Source: Acidobacteriota bacterium
GTDB taxonomy: Bacteria > Acidobacteriota > Vicinamibacteria > Vicinamibacterales > UBA2999
Reading direction: 5' to 3'
DNA length: 32,291 nucleotides
NCBI GenBank assembly: GCA_016184455.1
Contig: JACPCS010000069.1
Location: 1-32,291, forward strand
Numbering within the stretch: position 1 is the first letter of the stretch; the number at the start of each line of letters is the position of its first letter. The notes beneath the pieces are model-generated. The model had not been told where the DNA came from. It was given only the letters and a program-made list of their open reading frames with translations, and did no database searches. The position numbers and the translations under genes were made by a program. Positions 29,909 through 32,291 of this stretch are shown piece after piece.

Positions 29909-31345
29909 ATGCCGATCCCGCCTGCAGCCACCACGAAACGCCGCCGCCGGGTGCTCGCCATCGACGACGAGCCCGCGATGACCGAGTGGCTCAAGATGGT
30001 GATCGAAGCCGACGGCTATGAAGTCCGCACCGCGCTCATCGGCACCCGCGGCGAGGAGATCTTCAAGCAGTGGCGGCCGGACGTCGTCGTCACCGACCTG
30101 ATGCTGCCGGATCTCGACGGCATCGCACTGCTGCGTCGGCTCAAAGAGATCGACCCGGGTCCGGAGGTCATCATCATCTCGGGGCAAGGGACGCTCGCCC
30201 GTGCGGTCGAGGCGGGACAGGCGGGCGCGTTCTTCTTTCTCGAGAAGCCCGTCAGCCAGGACGGCCTGATGGACCTGATCCGCCGGGCCATCGGTCAGAG
30301 CCAGGAGAAAGCCGAGCACAAGCAGCTCAAGGAACAGATCCGCGGCCAGTACAGCTTCGCGAACATCGTCGGGCAGAGCAAGAAGATGAAGGAGCTGTTC
30401 GAGCTGGTGGAGAGCGTCGCCGCCAGCGATGCGAACATCCTCATCCAGGGGGAGAACGGCACCGGCAAGGAGCTCATCGCCAACGCGATCCACTACAACT
30501 CCAACCGGGTCAAGGGGCCCTTCATCAAGATCAACTGCGCGGCGATCCCGAAGGATCTGATCGAGAGCGAGCTCTTCGGCTACAAGAAGGGCGCGTTCAC
30601 GGGCGCGCACACCGACAAGGTGGGGCTCTTCGAGATGGCCGAAGGCGGGTCGCTCCTCCTCGACGAGATCGGCGAGATGCCGCCGTACCTGCAGACGAAG
30701 CTCCTGCGCGTGCTGCAGGAGCGCGAGTACCGGCCGATCGGGAGCGATCGGCTCGTCCACGTCGATTTCCGCCTGATCTGCGCCACCAACATCGATCTCG
30801 ATGTCGCGCTGCGCGAAGGCAAGCTGCGCGAGGACCTGTACTTCCGCATCAACACGATCACGCTGCGGGTGCCGCCGTTGCGCGAGCGCACGGAGGACAT
30901 CCCGCTGCTCTGCAACCACTTCCTCGCGAAGTTCAACGAGCGGTATCGGCGGAACGTCCGGTCCATCTCGCCGGCGGCGTACCACCTGCTCATCCGTAAC
31001 CGCTGGCCGGGCAACGTGCGCGAGCTCGAGAATGCCATCGAGCGGGCGGTGCTCGTCTCCAAGACCGGCGAGATTGCACCCGCCGACCTCCCCGAAACGA
31101 TCCGGGAAGAGGGGAGCCCGACTCAGGAATTCACGATCCCCCCGCACCGCACGCTGGCCGAGATCGAGAAGATGACCATCCTGCAGACGCTCCAGCGGAC
31201 GAACTGGAACAAGCAGGAGGCAGCGCAGATCCTCGGCCTCTACCGTCCGACGCTCTACAGCAAGATGAAGAAGCACGACATTCAGGATCAGCGTGCCCAG
31301 CAGCGGGCCGCGGCCGCCGCTGCGGCCGCCGGCGCGAACCACTAG
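29909..31345 (+). CDS. NtrC-family sigma-54-dependent response regulator
   Basis: A 478-residue activator with three domains. Receiver (about 14-130): acidic pair Asp19/Asp20, phospho-acceptor Asp63 (VTDLMLPD), Lys113 (LEKPV). AAA+ domain (about 150-385): Walker A GENGTGKE at 181-188, where most relatives have GESGTGKE; the sigma-54 contact loop GAFTGA at 228-233; Walker B LLLDE at about 249; and the arginine-finger region LREDLYFRIN. The C-terminal Fis-type helix-turn-helix (about 425-462) has NKQEAAQILGLYRPTLYSKMKK, then an Ala-rich tail. It opens sigma-54 promoters in response to a sensor kinase not seen here. A 7-bp repeat array lies between it and mlaE, so a shared transcript is possible. 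Confidence 0.96.
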   Translation: MPIPPAATTKRRRRVLAIDDEPAMTEWLKMVIEADGYEVRTALIGTRGEEIFKQWRPDVVVTDLMLPDLDGIALLRRLKEIDPGPEVIIISGQGTLARAVEAGQAGAFFFLEKPVSQDGLMDLIRRAIGQSQEKAEHKQLKEQIRGQYSFANIVGQSKKMKELFELVESVAASDANILIQGENGTGKELIANAIHYNSNRVKGPFIKINCAAIPKDLIESELFGYKKGAFTGAHTDKVGLFEMAEGGSLLLDEIGEMPPYLQTKLLRVLQEREYRPIGSDRLVHVDFRLICATNIDLDVALREGKLREDLYFRINTITLRVPPLRERTEDIPLLCNHFLAKFNERYRRNVRSISPAAYHLLIRNRWPGNVRELENAIERAVLVSKTGEIAPADLPETIREEGSPTQEFTIPPHRTLAEIEKMTILQTLQRTNWNKQEAAQILGLYRPTLYSKMKKHDIQDQRAQQRAAAAAAAAGANH

Positions 31346-31347
31346 AG

Positions 31348-31396
31348 CCACCAGCCACCAACCACCAACCACCAACCAACCACCAACCAACCAGGA
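31348..31396. repeat. Period-7 array, units CCACCAA and CCAACCA
   Basis: CCACCAG, CCACCAA three times, CCAACCA twice, then a diverged unit. It begins 3 bases past the regulator's stop codon and fills the gap before mlaE. Confidence 0.85.
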
Positions 31397-31408
31397 CTGG
31401 CCCACCCG

Positions 31409-32209
31409 TTGCACAACGGATGGGGCGTGCTCGAGCGGCTGGGCCTGACCATTCTCGGGGCGTTTGCGTGGACGGGCGAGGTGTCGCTCTTCGGTCTGCG
31501 CGCGCTGCGGGAAATGCTGCTCCCGCCGTACGAGCCGCGCGAAGTCATCCGCCACGTCTTCGAGATCGGCTGGCGATCGACGCCGCTCGTCGCCGCGTCG
31601 GGCTTTGCCATCGGCGTCGTACTGTCGATGCACACCCGCGCGTCGCTCGAGCGCTTCGGCGCCGAAGCGATGATTCCGGCGGGGCTGGCCGTCGCGCTCT
31701 TCCGCGAGACCGGGCCGCTCGTGACGGCGCTCCTCGTGGCCGGACGCGTCGGCGCCGGTATCGGCGCCGAGCTTGGTGCCATGAAGGTCACCGAGCAGAT
31801 CGACGCGCTCGAGGCGGTGGCCGTCGACTCGTTCAAGTTCCTCGCCGCGACGCGGATCCTCGCCTGCATTCTGGCGCTCCCGCTGCTGACCGCGATGACC
31901 GACTTCTGCGGGATCGTGGGCGGCTATGTCGCGGAAGCGGCCGTCAGCGGCATGTCGTGGGAGCTCTATTTCAACCGCGCGTTCTCGCTCGTCGAATTCC
32001 GCGACTTCGTGCCTCCGACCATCAAGACTGCGGTGTTCGGGCTGATCATCGGCACCGTCGGCTGCTACCTCGGAATGACCGCGAGCCAGGGCACCGAAGG
32101 TGTCGGCCGTGCCTCCACGCGAAGCGTGGTGCTCTCGTCGATCCTCATCATCGTCGTCAACGTCGTGCTCGTCCGCCTCATCTTCGTGCTGTTCCCGACG
32201 CACGCATGA
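31409..32209 (+). CDS. mlaE: MlaE-family ABC transporter permease
   Basis: A 266-residue inner-membrane permease with about five to six hydrophobic segments. The family core is clear: FEIGWRSTPLVAASGFAIGVVLSMHT, LFRETGPLVTALLVAGRVGAGIGAELGAMKVTEQIDALEAVAVD (the EQIDAL coupling segment) and LACILALPLLTAMTDFCGIVGGY. MlaE with MlaF, MlaD and MlaB moves phospholipids between the inner membrane and the periplasmic carrier to keep outer-membrane asymmetry. The start is uncertain: TTG at 31409 or GTG at 31427, neither with a strong ribosome-binding site. Its TGA overlaps the mlaF ATG by 4 bases (ATGA). Confidence 0.93.
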   Translation: MHNGWGVLERLGLTILGAFAWTGEVSLFGLRALREMLLPPYEPREVIRHVFEIGWRSTPLVAASGFAIGVVLSMHTRASLERFGAEAMIPAGLAVALFRETGPLVTALLVAGRVGAGIGAELGAMKVTEQIDALEAVAVDSFKFLAATRILACILALPLLTAMTDFCGIVGGYVAEAAVSGMSWELYFNRAFSLVEFRDFVPPTIKTAVFGLIIGTVGCYLGMTASQGTEGVGRASTRSVVLSSILIIVVNVVLVRLIFVLFPTHA

Positions 32210-32291
32210 AGTCCGCCATCAGCCTCGAGCACGTGAGCAAGTCGTTCGGCGGCCAGACCGTCCTGGAGGATCTGTCGATCGATGTGCCCGA
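32206..32291 (+). CDS. mlaF: MlaF-like ABC transporter ATPase (3' end outside window)
   Basis: The first 28 codons of an ABC ATPase: MKSAISLEHVSKSFGGQTVL then EDLSIDVP. The I-x-L-x-x-V-S-K-x-F-G-x-x-x-V-L opening strand and A-loop region are typical. The Walker motifs lie beyond the window, so the Mla assignment rests on the 4-base overlap with mlaE. Confidence 0.85.
   Translation, partial: MKSAISLEHVSKSFGGQTVLEDLSIDVP

Noticed and set aside
29807-32203. A very long open frame on the minus strand opposite the NtrC-type and mlaE genes
   Set aside because: Its translation is low-complexity (Arg/Asp/Glu/His-rich) with no domain, and the plus strand has textbook proteins. Long antisense frames are expected at this base composition.

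Overview
This 32.3-kb window comes from a G+C-rich, Gram-negative bacterium. Outer-membrane biogenesis genes (a TamB-like protein joined to an Omp85 barrel, and mlaE/mlaF) show that it has two membranes. The gene mix, the CACGAAG-type nonamer repeats and the many intergenic palindromes resemble Acidobacteriota of the Vicinamibacterales type. That placement is inference, because the window holds no rRNA or other phylogenetic marker.

Layout. 1-2760: the 3' end of a sensor kinase meeting an OmpR-type regulator tail to tail, a Tat-exported protein of three tandem Rid domains, and a small orphan gene. 2838-8177: a thiolase, then a minus-strand pair (MHS-type MFS permease and periplasmic binding protein) and a 629-residue Cys-rich orphan. 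8379-9821: succinyl-CoA:3-ketoacid CoA-transferase subunits; subunit A is frameshifted by a 13-bp tandem duplication, and a perfect 34-bp inverted repeat sits at the A/B boundary and supplies the stop of A and the start of B. 9871-14444: a secreted NHL-type beta-propeller, a secreted M28 peptidase, a nucleotidyltransferase bracketed by inverted 7-bp repeats, and a YjbQ-like protein. 14555-21382: a 2275-residue protein joining a TamB-like part to five POTRA domains and an Omp85 barrel in one chain. 21386-25663: a TPR lipoprotein-size secreted protein, a RibD C-domain reductase, two related membrane proteins, an aldo/keto reductase, bacterioferritin and an OsmC peroxiredoxin. 25847-29759: a biotin-dependent acyl-CoA carboxylase operon (probably methylcrotonyl-CoA carboxylase) whose alpha chain is split into biotin carboxylase and biotin carrier, headed by a 66-residue zinc ribbon. 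29909-32291: an NtrC-type sigma-54 activator followed by mlaE and the first 28 codons of mlaF.

How the genes fit. The carboxylase, the CoA-transferase and the thiolase would suit leucine and acetoacetate breakdown to acetyl-CoA, although they are dispersed. TamB/Omp85 and Mla both serve outer-membrane assembly or lipid traffic. Bacterioferritin and OsmC, separated by 4 bases tail to tail, form an iron/peroxide stress pair.

The most unusual layer is repetitive DNA. Palindromic elements are read in frame inside two unrelated proteins. Six arrays have a strict 7-bp period, but almost every locus has its own unit. Hairpins of a GGCGGGTC...CTACG family lie at gene ends and once inside a gene. Several genes have a TATAAT-like box only 6-7 bases before the start codon and no Shine-Dalgarno sequence, which suggests leaderless mRNAs. 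No gene-free stretch exceeds 300 bases; no tRNA, rRNA, CRISPR array or transposase gene was seen.
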